Shown piece by piece: positions 1 to 8,790 of a stretch of 64,000 nt of DNA (the first letter of the stretch is position 1; each line of letters opens with the position of its first letter). The notes under the pieces are model-generated. The model was not told where the DNA came from, did no database searches, and saw only the letters and a list, made by a program, of their open reading frames with translations. Made by a program: the position numbers and the translations under genes. The stretch covers positions 124,001 through 188,000 of the forward strand of contig NZ_JAASQR010000001.1 in the NCBI RefSeq assembly GCF_011762025.1, in the 5' to 3' direction. The stretch is from Sphingobium vermicomposti. Its GTDB lineage: Bacteria; Pseudomonadota; Alphaproteobacteria; Sphingomonadales; Sphingomonadaceae.

Positions 1-2
1 TG

Positions 3-629
3 CGCCAGCGCGGCGTGCGGCGGTTGATCCATGTGTCGTCGCTGGCGGCGCGGGAACCGGATCTGTCCGATTATGGTTGGTCCAAGGAAATGGCGGAGCG
101 CCATGTGAAGGCGAGCGGCCTTGACTGGACCATCGTTCGGCCCCCCGCCATTTACGGACCTGGCGACCGTGAGATGCTGGAACTGTTCCGCATGGCCCGG
201 CGCGGCATCATGCTGTTGCCGCCGGGCGGACGGCTTTCGCTGATCGAGGTCAGCGACCTGTCCCGGTTGCTGCTGACACTGGCGGCCGAGAAGGAAGAGA
301 GCCTGGCCCATTGCTATGAGGCGGATGACGGCACGCCGGGCGGATGGGACCATATAGAGTTTGGTCAAGCCATCGGGCGCGCCGTTGGTCGTTCGGTGCG
401 GACCTTTTCAACGCCCAGCTGGGTGCTGGGTCTGGGCGCGCGGCTGGACCGGATGTTGCGGGGCAAGGGCGCGAAACTGACGCAGGATCGGGTCAGCTAT
501 TTCTGCCATCCCGACTGGGTCGTGACGAAGCGGAAGCAACCGCCCAAGAGGCTGTGGCAGCCGCAGGTCGCGACCGAGGACGGGTTGAAGGCGACCGCTG
601 AGGCCTATCGGGTCAAGGGCTGGATTTAG
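3..629 (+). CDS. NAD(P)-dependent SDR epimerase/reductase (5' end missing)
   Basis: This is the C-terminal two thirds of an extended or atypical short-chain dehydrogenase. The frame is open to the left edge, so the start and the N-terminal Rossmann glycine motif lie outside the window. Visible marks are the strand HVSS, the catalytic YxxxK (YGWSK), and the following WTIVRPPAIYGPGD segment typical of this superfamily. The C-terminal part should bind substrate. It converges on cvpA, with only 3 bases between the stop codons. The substrate cannot be read from sequence. Because serine palmitoyltransferase and its ACP lie 13 kb away, a ceramide-pathway reductase of the CerR type is possible, but this is inference. 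Other options are nucleotide-sugar epimerases or NDUFA9-like proteins. Confidence 0.75.
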   Translation, partial: RQRGVRRLIHVSSLAAREPDLSDYGWSKEMAERHVKASGLDWTIVRPPAIYGPGDREMLELFRMARRGIMLLPPGGRLSLIEVSDLSRLLLTLAAEKEESLAHCYEADDGTPGGWDHIEFGQAIGRAVGRSVRTFSTPSWVLGLGARLDRMLRGKGAKLTQDRVSYFCHPDWVVTKRKQPPKRLWQPQVATEDGLKATAEAYRVKGWI

Positions 630-632
630 AGG

Positions 633-1151
633 CTATTCATCCTCCGCGGCGGGTTGGCGGGCGCGGCGTTCCGCTACAAATTCACTGATCGCCTGGCCGC
701 TGGCATTGAGCAGCGGATAGGTGCGCGCGTCGGAAAGCCAGTCAGGCCGCCGGGCGGTGCTGCCGTAAAATGTGTCGTAGACGAGGCTGAAGGCAAGGAA
801 GGCGAGCGTTGCGCCGATCAGCCCCTTTACCGCGCCAAATCCCCCACCCAGCACACGGTCCACTGGCCCCAGGATCGATTGGCGGGTGCGGCGACCGATG
901 GCGTGGGCGATGATTTTTCCAGCGCCGAACGTGATGCCGAACACCAGGACGAATGCCAGAATGGCCGCGCCGCTGCTGGTGCCAACGAAGGGGGTCAGGA
1001 GTTCGGTCGCCGAGCTGTGGAAGAGGCGGACGGCGAAGATGCCCGAAACCCATGCGATCAGCGATAATGTTTCGAGAACGAAACCACGCAGCAGGCCCAA
1101 GACAGCGCAGCCACCAAGGGCCAGGAGGACGAGGATATCGACGGCGTTCAT
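633..1151 (-). CDS. cvpA: CvpA family membrane protein
   Basis: A 172-residue integral membrane protein of the CvpA (colicin V production) family. It opens with MNAVDILVLLALGG and an early aliphatic helix, has about four membrane segments, and shows the family features of a small-residue LRGFVLETLSL stretch and GxxKGLIGATL near residue 115. An open frame extends 36 bases further upstream, but the ATG at 1151 matches the family N-terminus. It starts 10 bases after the radA stop, so the two are probably co-transcribed. The family affects envelope homeostasis and, in enterobacteria, colicin V export; the exact molecular role is unsettled. The stop nearly abuts the convergent SDR gene. Confidence 0.88.
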   Translation of the reverse strand: MNAVDILVLLALGGCAVLGLLRGFVLETLSLIAWVSGIFAVRLFHSSATELLTPFVGTSSGAAILAFVLVFGITFGAGKIIAHAIGRRTRQSILGPVDRVLGGGFGAVKGLIGATLAFLAFSLVYDTFYGSTARRPDWLSDARTYPLLNASGQAISEFVAERRARQPAAEDE

Positions 1152-1161
1152 GGCCGATGGG

Positions 1162-2529
1162 CTATCCGCGCCCGAGCATCTGGTCAACCAATTGGCTGAG
1201 CGCGCGATAGCCGCTGACGGAAATACCCTTCACCCCGTCGGCGGCGGCAGCGGGCACATAGGCGCGGTTGAAGCCGAGCTTGGCCGCTTCGCGCAGGCGC
1301 AGCGGTGAGTGGGCGACGGGGCGTATTTCCCCCGAAAGCGCGAGTTCGCCGAACAGGACGACATCGGCGGGCACGGGCCGTTCGGAAAGCGCGGACATGA
1401 GCGCGGCAGCGACGGCAAGGTCGGCAGCCGGGTCTGAAAGCCGGTATCCGCCCGCGACGTTCAGATAGACTTCGCAGGTCGAAAAGCTGAGGCCGCAGCG
1501 CGCTTCCAGCACGGCAAGGACCATGGCGAGGCGACCGCTGTCCCAGCCCACGACCGCGCGGCGGGGAGTCGCGCCGCTGGACAGGCGGACGACCAGCGCC
1601 TGGATTTCCACCAGCACAGGCCGCGTTCCTTCCAGCGCGGGAAAGACGGTGGCGCCGGTCACATTTTCATCGCGGTGGGTCAGGAACAGGGCGGAAGGGT
1701 TCGCCACCTCCTCCAGCCCTTCGGCCACCATGGCGAAGACGCCGATTTCATCGGTGCCGCCGAAGCGATTCTTGATCGCGCGCAGGATGCGATATTGATG
1801 GCTGCGCTCGCCTTCGAAACTGAGCACGGTGTCGACCATATGTTCCAGCACGCGCGGGCCGGCGATGCTGCCGTCCTTCGTCACATGGCCGACGAGGATG
1901 AGCGCGGTGCCGCGCTGCTTGGCGAAGCGGATCAGTTCCTGGCTGGAGGCGCGGACCTGGCTGACGGTGCCCGGCGCGCCTTCGATCAGGTCGCTATGCA
2001 TGGTCTGGATCGAATCGATGACGAGCAGAGCGGGCGGCTCCCCCTCCCCCAGCGTGGTCAATATGTCGCGGACCGACGTGGCGCTGGCGAGTTGCACCGG
2101 CGCGCTGCCAAGGCCCAGACGCTGGGCGCGCAGCCGGACCTGATCGGCGGCTTCCTCTCCGCTGATATAGGCGACCGACAGGCCACGCGCGGCAATGCGG
2201 GCCGCCGCCTGAAGCAGCAGGGTCGATTTGCCGATGCCGGGATCGCCGCCGATCAGGGTCGCAGAGCCTGCCACGATCCCGCCGCCCAGCGCGCGGTCGA
2301 ATTCGGCTATGCCGGTGCTGGTGCGGGGGGGAAGCTCGACTTCGCTGTCCAGCCCTACGAGCCTGAGGGCGCGACCGCCGGTATGGAGATCGTGCCGCGC
2401 TGAAAAGACGGTTTCGGCGGCCTCTTCGGCGATGCTGTTCCATTCGCCGCAATCGTCGCACTGCCCCTGCCAGCGATTGGAGACGGTGCCGCACTGCTGG
2501 CAGACGAATTTGCGCTTTGCCTTGGCCAT
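1162..2529 (-). CDS. radA: DNA repair protein RadA
   Basis: A RecA-like ATPase of 455 residues, the usual RadA length. The N-terminus carries a C4 zinc finger (C10, C13, C24, C27), followed by a Walker A GDPGIGKST near residues 95-103, the RadA-specific KNRFG motif in the middle (AIKNRFGGTDEIGVF), and a C-terminal Lon-protease-like domain (ALSGEIRPV stretch). RadA is a hexameric DNA helicase that drives branch migration in homologous recombination. The ATG at 2529 (MAKAKRKFVC) fits the family; a longer frame to 2589 adds residues not seen in RadA. It is followed by cvpA and diverges from the EEP gene at 2630. Confidence 0.96.
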   Translation of the reverse strand: MAKAKRKFVCQQCGTVSNRWQGQCDDCGEWNSIAEEAAETVFSARHDLHTGGRALRLVGLDSEVELPPRTSTGIAEFDRALGGGIVAGSATLIGGDPGIGKSTLLLQAAARIAARGLSVAYISGEEAADQVRLRAQRLGLGSAPVQLASATSVRDILTTLGEGEPPALLVIDSIQTMHSDLIEGAPGTVSQVRASSQELIRFAKQRGTALILVGHVTKDGSIAGPRVLEHMVDTVLSFEGERSHQYRILRAIKNRFGGTDEIGVFAMVAEGLEEVANPSALFLTHRDENVTGATVFPALEGTRPVLVEIQALVVRLSSGATPRRAVVGWDSGRLAMVLAVLEARCGLSFSTCEVYLNVAGGYRLSDPAADLAVAAALMSALSERPVPADVVLFGELALSGEIRPVAHSPLRLREAAKLGFNRAYVPAAAADGVKGISVSGYRALSQLVDQMLGRG

Positions 2530-2629
2530 GGGCGACCTATGGCGCGGCTTTGCGAACGTTTCAAGAACAAAGCTGGCGAGAGTTTGCAAAGCTATGGCAA
2601 CCGGCGGGCGAGTGAGGCATTGTTTCGGG

Positions 2630-3325
2630 ATGAAGTCCTTTCGCGTCGCCAGCTACAATATCCGCAAGGCCATAGGAACCGACCGCCGCCGCAGCCCCGA
2701 AAGGGTGCTGGAGGTGCTAAACGAAATCGACGCCGACGTGATCGCGCTGCAAGAGGCCGACCGGCGATTCGGCGTGCGGTCGGCGGCGATTCCGCCATGG
2801 CTGCTGGAAAGCCTGAGCCCCTACAAGGCGGTTCCGCTCAACATTCAGGTCGATTCGATGGGCTGGCACGGCAACGCCATATTGGTGCGCAAGGAAGCGG
2901 AGGTCGGCATCCATGACGTGCTGCACCTGCCATGCCTGGAACCGCGCGGGGCGACCATGGCCGAAGTCACGCTGGGCGGGACGGTGATGCGGTTTTTCGG
3001 CATGCATCTGGACCTGTCGGGGCTGTGGCGGCGCAAGCAGGCGGCGGCGGTGATCCATGCCGCCGCGGTGCGCGAGGCGATGCCGACCGTGCTGATGGGC
3101 GACCTGAACGAATGGAGCGCCAACCGGGGGTGCCTGGCCGATTTCGCGCGGCATTACAGCTTTGCCCCCTGCGGCCGGAGCTTCCATGCGCGGCGGCCCG
3201 TGGCGCAGCTGGACCGCATCATGCATTGCGGCAAGTTGAAGCTGCTGGATTGCGGGGTGCATGACAGTGCAGCGGCGCGCAAGGCTTCGGACCACCTGCC
3301 GATCTGGGCGGAGCTACGGGCATGA
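2630..3325 (+). CDS. endonuclease/exonuclease/phosphatase (EEP) family protein
   Basis: A 231-residue protein with the EEP (DNase I-like) fold. It starts MKSFRVASYNIRKAIGT; the catalytic metal glutamate is in ALQEAD, the MGDLNEW segment carries the Asp-x-Asn pair, and the end has the SDHLPI motif with the general histidine. No signal peptide is visible, so it is probably cytoplasmic. Sequence style is closest to the YbhP-like EEP group, whose members act on DNA, inositol phosphates or phospholipids; the substrate is unknown here. Its stop overlaps the start of the patatin-like gene by 4 bases (ATGA), so translational coupling and a shared lipid-related role are plausible but unproven. Confidence 0.85.
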   Translation: MKSFRVASYNIRKAIGTDRRRSPERVLEVLNEIDADVIALQEADRRFGVRSAAIPPWLLESLSPYKAVPLNIQVDSMGWHGNAILVRKEAEVGIHDVLHLPCLEPRGATMAEVTLGGTVMRFFGMHLDLSGLWRRKQAAAVIHAAAVREAMPTVLMGDLNEWSANRGCLADFARHYSFAPCGRSFHARRPVAQLDRIMHCGKLKLLDCGVHDSAAARKASDHLPIWAELRA

Positions 3326-5727
3326 AGGAGCGCGAGCTTCGCCTTGCCCTGGTCTGCTATGGCGGCATCAGCCTGGCGGTCTACATGCACGGCATCACCA
3401 AGGAAATCTGGCGGTTGGCGCGCGCGAGCCGGGGATTTCATGACGGCACGGCCAGCGGCAACAGCAGCGAAGCGGTCTATCGCAAGTTGCTGGAGGATCT
3501 GGAGACCGCCAGCGGCGTGCGGCTGCGCGTCATGCCGGACATCATAGCAGGCGCAAGCGCGGGCGGGATCAACGGCATTTTCCTGGCGCAGGCCATCGAA
3601 ACCGGCCAGTCGCTGGAGCCTTTGACGGACATGTGGCTGGAAAATGCCGATGTCGAAAAGCTGCTGCATCCCGACGCCCGCCCGGCACGGCGCATCACCA
3701 AATTCTGGGCCGCGCCGCTGGTGTGGATGGCCGCGCGACACCCCGGCGACACGGTGGAGAAGACCGTCGCCCCCGGCGCGCGCGAGGAAGTGCGGCACAA
3801 ATTGTCCCATTTCATCCGGTCCCGCTGGTTCGAGCCGCCGTTCGGAGGGGCGATTTTCACGTCCATGCTGCTGGACGCGTTCGACGCGATGGAGAAGACC
3901 GAGCGGGGGCCGACATTGCTGCCCGAAGGTCATCCGCTGGACCTGTTCGTCACCGTCACGGATTTTGAAGGGCATCCCCAAAGCCTGAACCTGAACAGCC
4001 CGCCCCAGGTCGTGGAAACCGAACATCGGCTGTCGATCGGGTTCCGGGCGCGCGGGCGCGACGTGGGTGGCAAGCGCCGCACATTCGCCGATCCCGCCGA
4101 ACTGGTCTTTGCCGCGCGCGCGACGGCCAGTTTCCCCGGCGCTTTCCCGCCCTTCACGGTGCGCGAACTGGATCAGGTGCTTGAGGAAAGGCATCGCGAC
4201 TGGCCGACGCGCGACGCCTTTCTGGCGCGCGCGCTTCCCCGGCATTGGACGCATGGCACGGCGGAGGACGCCATATTGATCGACGGATCGGTGTTGGCGA
4301 ACGCGCCTTTTGCGCAAGCCATCGGCGCGCTGCGCAACAGGCCGTCGCGCCGCGAAGTCGACCGACGTTTCGTCTATATCGATCCAAAGCCGGGTCGCCG
4401 TTCCGTGCGTTTCACCAAGCCGGAAGCATCGGAAGAAGAGGCAGGCAGGGACAGCGCCGTCCTGCCCGGATTTTTCAGGACGATATTCGGCGCGCTGAGT
4501 GACATTCCGCGCGAACAGCCGATCCGCGACAATCTGGACGCGATCGATCACCATAGCTCGCGCATTCGTCGCATGGTCCGCATCCTCAACGCCCTGAGGC
4601 CGGGGATCGAGGCGGAGGTCGAAAGCGCGATCGGCAGGCTGTTGTTCCTGGATCGGCCGACACCGGCGCGGCTGTCCGCCTGGCGCGCCAAGGCGCAGCA
4701 ACGCGCCGCCAGTTCGGCGGGCTTTGCCTTCCCCGCTTATGGCCACTTGAAACTGTCCGGCATCGTCGAGGATCTGGCGGCGTTATTGTTCGGTCTGGGC
4801 GGTGAGAAAAGCCCGCTGATGCGCGAAAGCTATCGGCAGGCGCTGTGGTCGCATGTCCGGGCCATCGGGGCAGACCAACTGACGGAGGATGTCGGGCCAG
4901 CATCGCCGCCGGTGACCTTCTTTCGGACGCATGACCTGGCATTTCGCATTCGCCGGTTGCGGTTTTTGGCGCGGCGGCTGGCGGAAACGCTGGAGGTCCA
5001 ATCGGAGGCGGAGGCAGCGGTCGTTCAAAAGATGCACGACGCCATCTACAGCGCGATCGCCCATTATACCGAGTGCGAGGGAGCGGACTTTTACAACGGC
5101 GCGATACGGGAAGCGGCCAGTGAGGTGCCCAACGATCCGGGCAAGGCACTGGACGCCATTGCCGAGGCGCGCGGATTGAAGGAAAGGGACGAGACCGCCG
5201 ACCTGATGCTGGCCGAAGCGCTGGCTGCCCTGCCCAAGGCGGAACGGCGCGTCATGCTGCTGTCCTATCTGGGCTTTCCTTTTTACGACATCGCCACGCT
5301 ACCGTTGCTCCAGGGACACGCCATGGATGAATATGATCCGGTCAAGGTTGACCGGATTTCGCCGGAGGATTGCTCCGCCATCCGTACCGGCGGCGCGGAA
5401 GCAACATTAAAAGGAATAGAATTCAATAGCTTCGGTGCATTTTTTAGCAGGGCCTATCGAGAAAACGACTATCTGTGGGGGCGGCTGCATGGTGTGGAGC
5501 GGCTGCTGGATATCGTGAATTCCGCAATACCCATGGCAAGCCGCCTTTCCGAAGAGGCGGTGCACGCCTATAGGCAAGCCGCTTTCATGGCGATTCTCGA
5601 TGAGGAAGAACAGCGGCTGCCACATGTCGCTGATCTGATCGCCATTTTGCGGGAGGAAATCGGTGGGCGCACGGGCGGGGCTGTTTCCGATGATGCTGAT
5701 ACTGGCGCTGGCCGCCGGTTGCCGTGA
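3322..5727 (+). CDS. patatin-like phospholipase family protein with C-terminal DUF3376-like region
   Basis: An 801-residue patatin-type acyl hydrolase. The N-terminal LVCYGGISLAVYMHGI is the oxyanion glycine region, the nucleophile elbow GASAG lies at residues 77-81 (Ser79), and the dyad Asp is in IDGSVLANAPF (Asp321). After about residue 370 comes a long helical region resembling the DUF3376 part of bacterial patatin-like proteins of this size. No signal peptide is visible. The family hydrolyses acyl ester bonds of phospholipids or other lipids; the true substrate is unknown. It is translationally coupled to the upstream EEP gene and overlaps the downstream lipoprotein gene by 65 bases in another frame, so all three form one transcription unit. 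Confidence 0.88.
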   Translation: MKERELRLALVCYGGISLAVYMHGITKEIWRLARASRGFHDGTASGNSSEAVYRKLLEDLETASGVRLRVMPDIIAGASAGGINGIFLAQAIETGQSLEPLTDMWLENADVEKLLHPDARPARRITKFWAAPLVWMAARHPGDTVEKTVAPGAREEVRHKLSHFIRSRWFEPPFGGAIFTSMLLDAFDAMEKTERGPTLLPEGHPLDLFVTVTDFEGHPQSLNLNSPPQVVETEHRLSIGFRARGRDVGGKRRTFADPAELVFAARATASFPGAFPPFTVRELDQVLEERHRDWPTRDAFLARALPRHWTHGTAEDAILIDGSVLANAPFAQAIGALRNRPSRREVDRRFVYIDPKPGRRSVRFTKPEASEEEAGRDSAVLPGFFRTIFGALSDIPREQPIRDNLDAIDHHSSRIRRMVRILNALRPGIEAEVESAIGRLLFLDRPTPARLSAWRAKAQQRAASSAGFAFPAYGHLKLSGIVEDLAALLFGLGGEKSPLMRESYRQALWSHVRAIGADQLTEDVGPASPPVTFFRTHDLAFRIRRLRFLARRLAETLEVQSEAEAAVVQKMHDAIYSAIAHYTECEGADFYNGAIREAASEVPNDPGKALDAIAEARGLKERDETADLMLAEALAALPKAERRVMLLSYLGFPFYDIATLPLLQGHAMDEYDPVKVDRISPEDCSAIRTGGAEATLKGIEFNSFGAFFSRAYRENDYLWGRLHGVERLLDIVNSAIPMASRLSEEAVHAYRQAAFMAILDEEEQRLPHVADLIAILREEIGGRTGGAVSDDADTGAGRRLP

Positions 5728-6166
5728 TTCGTCCAGCGAAAATGTTCCCGCCGACAATAGTGTGACGCCTGCCCCTGTTGCCGCAATCGCCGAGAATGTC
5801 GTGGAGGCGGCACCGCTGAAGGTTGCCGCCGCGCCTGTCAGGCCATCCCCCAAGGTCACGGTCAAGGCACATCCCGCGCCGCTGGGGTCGCTGGACCTGC
5901 CCCCGTCCCCTGACGCAGCCCAGCTGACGGCTTTCCCTGACGAAGTGACCAGTTTCATGGTCGTGCGCGACAGTTGCGATCATTTCCGGGGCGAAGAACC
6001 CTATGACGGGGAACGGCGCGTGTTCCTGACCGAAAGCGTCGCCAGGCTCTGCACTGGCACCGATGCGCGGCTGGCGACGCTGCGTCGCCGTTATGCGGGC
6101 GACCCGTCGGTTGTGTCCGCGCTGCGCGGCTATGAGGACCGGATCGAAACCGCCCGGCGGAATTGA
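5663..6166 (+). CDS. predicted lipoprotein of unknown function
   Basis: A 167-residue protein with a lipoprotein signal: hydrophobic stretch MMLILALAAG followed by Cys20 in a lipobox (LAAGC). A Pro/Ala/Val-rich linker follows to about residue 80, then a compact C-terminal domain with two cysteines (DSCDHF and ARLCTG). A GGGAGG ribosome site 6 bases before the GTG at 5663 supports that start; ATG codons at 5690 and 5693 are alternatives that keep the lipobox. I recognise no domain. It overlaps the 3' end of the patatin gene and ends 74 bases before the metalloprotease gene. Probably anchored in the periplasm or outer membrane. Confidence 0.7.
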   Translation: MGARAGLFPMMLILALAAGCRDSSSENVPADNSVTPAPVAAIAENVVEAAPLKVAAAPVRPSPKVTVKAHPAPLGSLDLPPSPDAAQLTAFPDEVTSFMVVRDSCDHFRGEEPYDGERRVFLTESVARLCTGTDARLATLRRRYAGDPSVVSALRGYEDRIETARRN

Positions 6167-6240
6167 TGGGTCGGGACACCGCCGCAAGGCAGGCGATGAT
6201 CGCTCTATCCACATGACTGGCTTTCGCATATGGCCCAGCC

Positions 6241-6648
6241 ATGTCCGATAATGGTCAGCACTGCCAGTTCGCGCCGACCCGCGCCCAGATCGAAGCCCTG
6301 GCGCTGGGCGCGCTGGCGCGCCTGCCCGATCCTTTCCGGTCCCATTTGTCCAACGTTGTCCTGTTCGTCGAGGAGTTCGCCGACGCGCAGGTCCTGAAGG
6401 AAATGGAGATTGACGATCCATTTGGCCTGACCGGCCTGTATACCGGACGGCCAGTGGGCGATCCGGTGCAGACCGGGGACAGTCCCCCGACGGTCCATCT
6501 GTTCCGCAGGCCGCTGCTGGATGAATGGATCGAAACCGGGGTGCCGCTCGACGCGCTGATCACCCATGTGGTGGTGCATGAGATCGGCCATCATTTCGGC
6601 CTGTCCGATATCGACATGCACGTCCTGGAGGACATGGTCGCGCCATGA
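6241..6648 (+). CDS. zincin-like metallopeptidase family protein
   Basis: A 135-residue protein of the minimal zincin family found in many Actinobacteria and Alphaproteobacteria (PF06262 type). The zinc motif HEIGHHFG is at residues 113-120, followed by the downstream Asp of LSDIDM, as in the family. The N-terminal part carries the conserved ALARLPDPFRSHLSNVV and GLYTG segments. No signal peptide, so cytoplasmic. Physiological substrates of this family are poorly known. Its stop overlaps the ccmA start by 4 bases, so the three genes 6241-7891 are probably one operon, although no functional link to haem export is known. Confidence 0.88.
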   Translation: MSDNGQHCQFAPTRAQIEALALGALARLPDPFRSHLSNVVLFVEEFADAQVLKEMEIDDPFGLTGLYTGRPVGDPVQTGDSPPTVHLFRRPLLDEWIETGVPLDALITHVVVHEIGHHFGLSDIDMHVLEDMVAP

Positions 6649-7247
6649 GCGGGGCGGCGCTGCGCCTGTCGGGCATTGCCTGCGCGCGGGGCGGGCGGCT
6701 GTTGTTCCGGGGTGTGAACCTGACGCTGGAAGCGGGCGGCAGCGCATTATTGCGTGGCCCCAATGGCGTCGGCAAATCCAGCCTGATGCGCATCTGCGCC
6801 GGGCTGTTGCGGGAAGCGGCAGGCACGGTCGAACGATGCGGGCGGATCGCAATGGCCGACGAGCGGCTGGCGTTGGACATGGAGCAATCGCTGACGCAGG
6901 CGCTTTCATTCTGGGCGCGGATCGATGGCGCGGACACGGCGGCGCTGGACCGGGCATTGTCGGCGATGGCGCTGATGCCGTTGCGCGACATGCCGGTGCG
7001 GATTTTGTCGACCGGGCAACGCAAGCGCGCGGCGCTGGCGCGGGTGATTGCGAGCGGCGCGCCGGTCTGGCTGCTGGATGAGCCGGGCAACGGGCTGGAC
7101 GATGCGTCGCTGGCGCTGCTGGGACGCTGTGTGGAAGAGCATCTGGCGGGCGGCGGCATCGTGCTGGCGGCGTCGCACCAACCCTTGCCGATGCGCGCGC
7201 CGGTGACATTGGACATGACCGATTATGCCGCCGAGGACGCAGCATGA
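6645..7247 (+). CDS. ccmA: haem exporter ATP-binding protein CcmA
   Basis: A 200-residue ABC ATPase, short like CcmA. It has Walker A GPNGVGKS at residues 38-45, the signature LSTGQRKRAALARV in place of the commoner LSGGQ, and Walker B VWLLDEPGNGLDD. CcmA with CcmB powers the release of holo-CcmE from the CcmC complex in System I cytochrome c maturation, at the inner membrane. Immediate overlap (ATGA) with ccmB downstream confirms the assignment. The other ccm genes are not in the window, as is usual in Alphaproteobacteria where ccmAB are detached. Confidence 0.95.
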   Translation: MSGAALRLSGIACARGGRLLFRGVNLTLEAGGSALLRGPNGVGKSSLMRICAGLLREAAGTVERCGRIAMADERLALDMEQSLTQALSFWARIDGADTAALDRALSAMALMPLRDMPVRILSTGQRKRAALARVIASGAPVWLLDEPGNGLDDASLALLGRCVEEHLAGGGIVLAASHQPLPMRAPVTLDMTDYAAEDAA

Positions 7248-7891
7248 GGGTGCTGGCGTTGCTGGTAGCGCGAGACCTGCGGCAGGCGTGGCAATCCGCC
7301 GGACTATGGTTGCCCGTCGCCTTCCTGCTGCTGGTGGCCAGCCTCTATCCCTTTGCCGTCGGGCCGGACGCGGCGCTGCTGCGGCGGTCGGGGGGCGGGA
7401 TGCTGTGGATTGCGGCGCTGCTCGCCAGCCTGTTGCCGGTCGACAGGCTGGTCGCGCCGGATCGCGATGCGGGCGTGCTCGACCAGCTGGCGGCGCGCGG
7501 CATTGGCGAGGAAATGGTGGTGCTGGCGCGGTTGGTGGCACACTGGCTGGGCTTTGGCCCGGCGTTGATGCTGGCGACCCTGCCCGCCGCCGCGCTGCTG
7601 AAGCTGGACGGCGCGACCGTCGGGTTGCTGGAGCTGGGGTTGTTGATCGGCACGCCCGCGCTGGCGGCGCTTGGGCTGCTGGTGGCGACGTTGACCGCAG
7701 GGCTGCGGTCGACCGGGGCGCTGGCGGGATTACTGGCGCTGCCGCTGGCGGTGCCGCTGTTGATATTCGGCGCGGGGACGCTGGGCGACGGGAGCGGCGC
7801 GGCGTTCAAATTCCTGGGCGCGGCTTCGCTGCTGCTGGTCGCCATCACCCCCTTTGCCGGGGGCGCTGCGATCCGGGCGGGGCGGGAATAG
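7244..7891 (+). CDS. ccmB: haem exporter membrane protein CcmB
   Basis: A 215-residue membrane protein of the CcmB family with about six hydrophobic helices. Family marks are the start LLVARDLRQAW, the segment LLASLLPVDRLVAPDRDAGVLDQL, and the LALPLAVPLLIFG helix near the C-terminus. It pairs with the CcmA ATPase encoded just upstream (4-base overlap) and acts in cytochrome c maturation. Eight bases separate it from the following DMT transporter gene, so that gene may ride on the same transcript. Confidence 0.95.
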   Translation: MRVLALLVARDLRQAWQSAGLWLPVAFLLLVASLYPFAVGPDAALLRRSGGGMLWIAALLASLLPVDRLVAPDRDAGVLDQLAARGIGEEMVVLARLVAHWLGFGPALMLATLPAAALLKLDGATVGLLELGLLIGTPALAALGLLVATLTAGLRSTGALAGLLALPLAVPLLIFGAGTLGDGSGAAFKFLGAASLLLVAITPFAGGAAIRAGRE

Positions 7892-7898
7892 CGCGGGC

Positions 7899-8786
7899 AT
7901 GATCGCGCTGGCCGCCTGCATCCTGTTCGTCCTGATCTGGTCAACCGGCTTCATCGTCGCGCGGGCGACGGTGCCCCATGGCGCGCCGGAATTGATATTG
8001 AGCGTGCGGCTGACGCTGACGGCGCTGCTGCTGGGCATTATCGCAATGCGGGCCGGGCAGGCTTTGCCACCGGCCAGGCGGCTGCGGCTGCATCTGGTGG
8101 CGGGCGCGATGCTGCATGGCCTTTACCTGACCGTGAGTTGGTGGGCGGTCTATCATGGCATGCCTGCGGGCATCATGTCGCTGCTGGGCGCTCTGCAGCC
8201 GCTGATGGTGGCGGTGGCGAGCGTCGCCTTGATGGGCGAGCGGTTACCGGGGCGCGCCTGGGCGGGGCTGGCGATTGCCATAATGGGCGTGGGGTGCGTG
8301 CTGATGCCTGCCATCGAGCGGTCGGGCGCGGGCGGCATTCCCGTCCTGCCCGCCATCGCCGGGCTGGCCGCGGTCATCGCCATGACCGGCGGAACGCTGA
8401 TCCAGCGCGGGACGATTTCCGGCGATGGCATCTGGATTTCGGGCGCGGTGCAGAATGCGGGCGGCGCGCTGGTCGCGATTGCGGCGGCGGCAACCATTGG
8501 CGAGATGCGTTGGGACAATGCGCCGCTATTGTGGGTCGGGCTTGGCTGGGCCGTGCTGGGGCTATCGGCGGGCGGGCTATCGCTGCTGGTGTGGCTGGTG
8601 CGCACGCAGGGGCCGACGCGCATGTCGATGCTGCTGCTGCTTGTCCCGCCGTTGGCCGCCATCGAAGCCTGGGCGCTGTTCGGTGAAAGGCTGGGGCCTG
8701 TGCAGTTGGCGGGATTTGCGCTGGCGCTGGCGGGCGTGCTGCTGGGCCGGTCGCAGGGGCGCGAACCGGTGGCGGAGCCTGCCTGA
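7899..8786 (+). CDS. DMT superfamily (EamA) transporter
   Basis: A 295-residue inner-membrane protein with ten predicted helices arranged as two EamA repeats: the first opens ACILFVLIWSTGFIVARATVPHG, the second begins near the middle at IAGLAAVIAMTGGTLIQRG. The N-terminal WSTGFIV and the C-terminal AIEAWALFGERLGPVQLAGFALALAGVLL stretch are typical. Members export amino acids, other metabolites or drugs; the substrate cannot be predicted. I chose the ATG at 7899 because earlier codons in the same frame lie inside ccmB. It ends 4 bases from the convergent chorismate mutase gene. Confidence 0.88.
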   Translation: MIALAACILFVLIWSTGFIVARATVPHGAPELILSVRLTLTALLLGIIAMRAGQALPPARRLRLHLVAGAMLHGLYLTVSWWAVYHGMPAGIMSLLGALQPLMVAVASVALMGERLPGRAWAGLAIAIMGVGCVLMPAIERSGAGGIPVLPAIAGLAAVIAMTGGTLIQRGTISGDGIWISGAVQNAGGALVAIAAAATIGEMRWDNAPLLWVGLGWAVLGLSAGGLSLLVWLVRTQGPTRMSMLLLLVPPLAAIEAWALFGERLGPVQLAGFALALAGVLLGRSQGREPVAEPA

Positions 8787-8790
8787 GGAC

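Noticed and set aside
3154..4746. Long antisense open frame opposite the patatin gene
   Set aside because: High-GC shadow frame: basic, low-complexity composition with no recognisable domain, while the plus strand encodes a clear patatin.
3322..5727. Patatin-like protein as a CBASS effector
   Set aside because: No cyclic-nucleotide synthase (CD-NTase) or ancillary CBASS gene is adjacent, and the long C-terminal region fits the housekeeping-type DUF3376 patatins.
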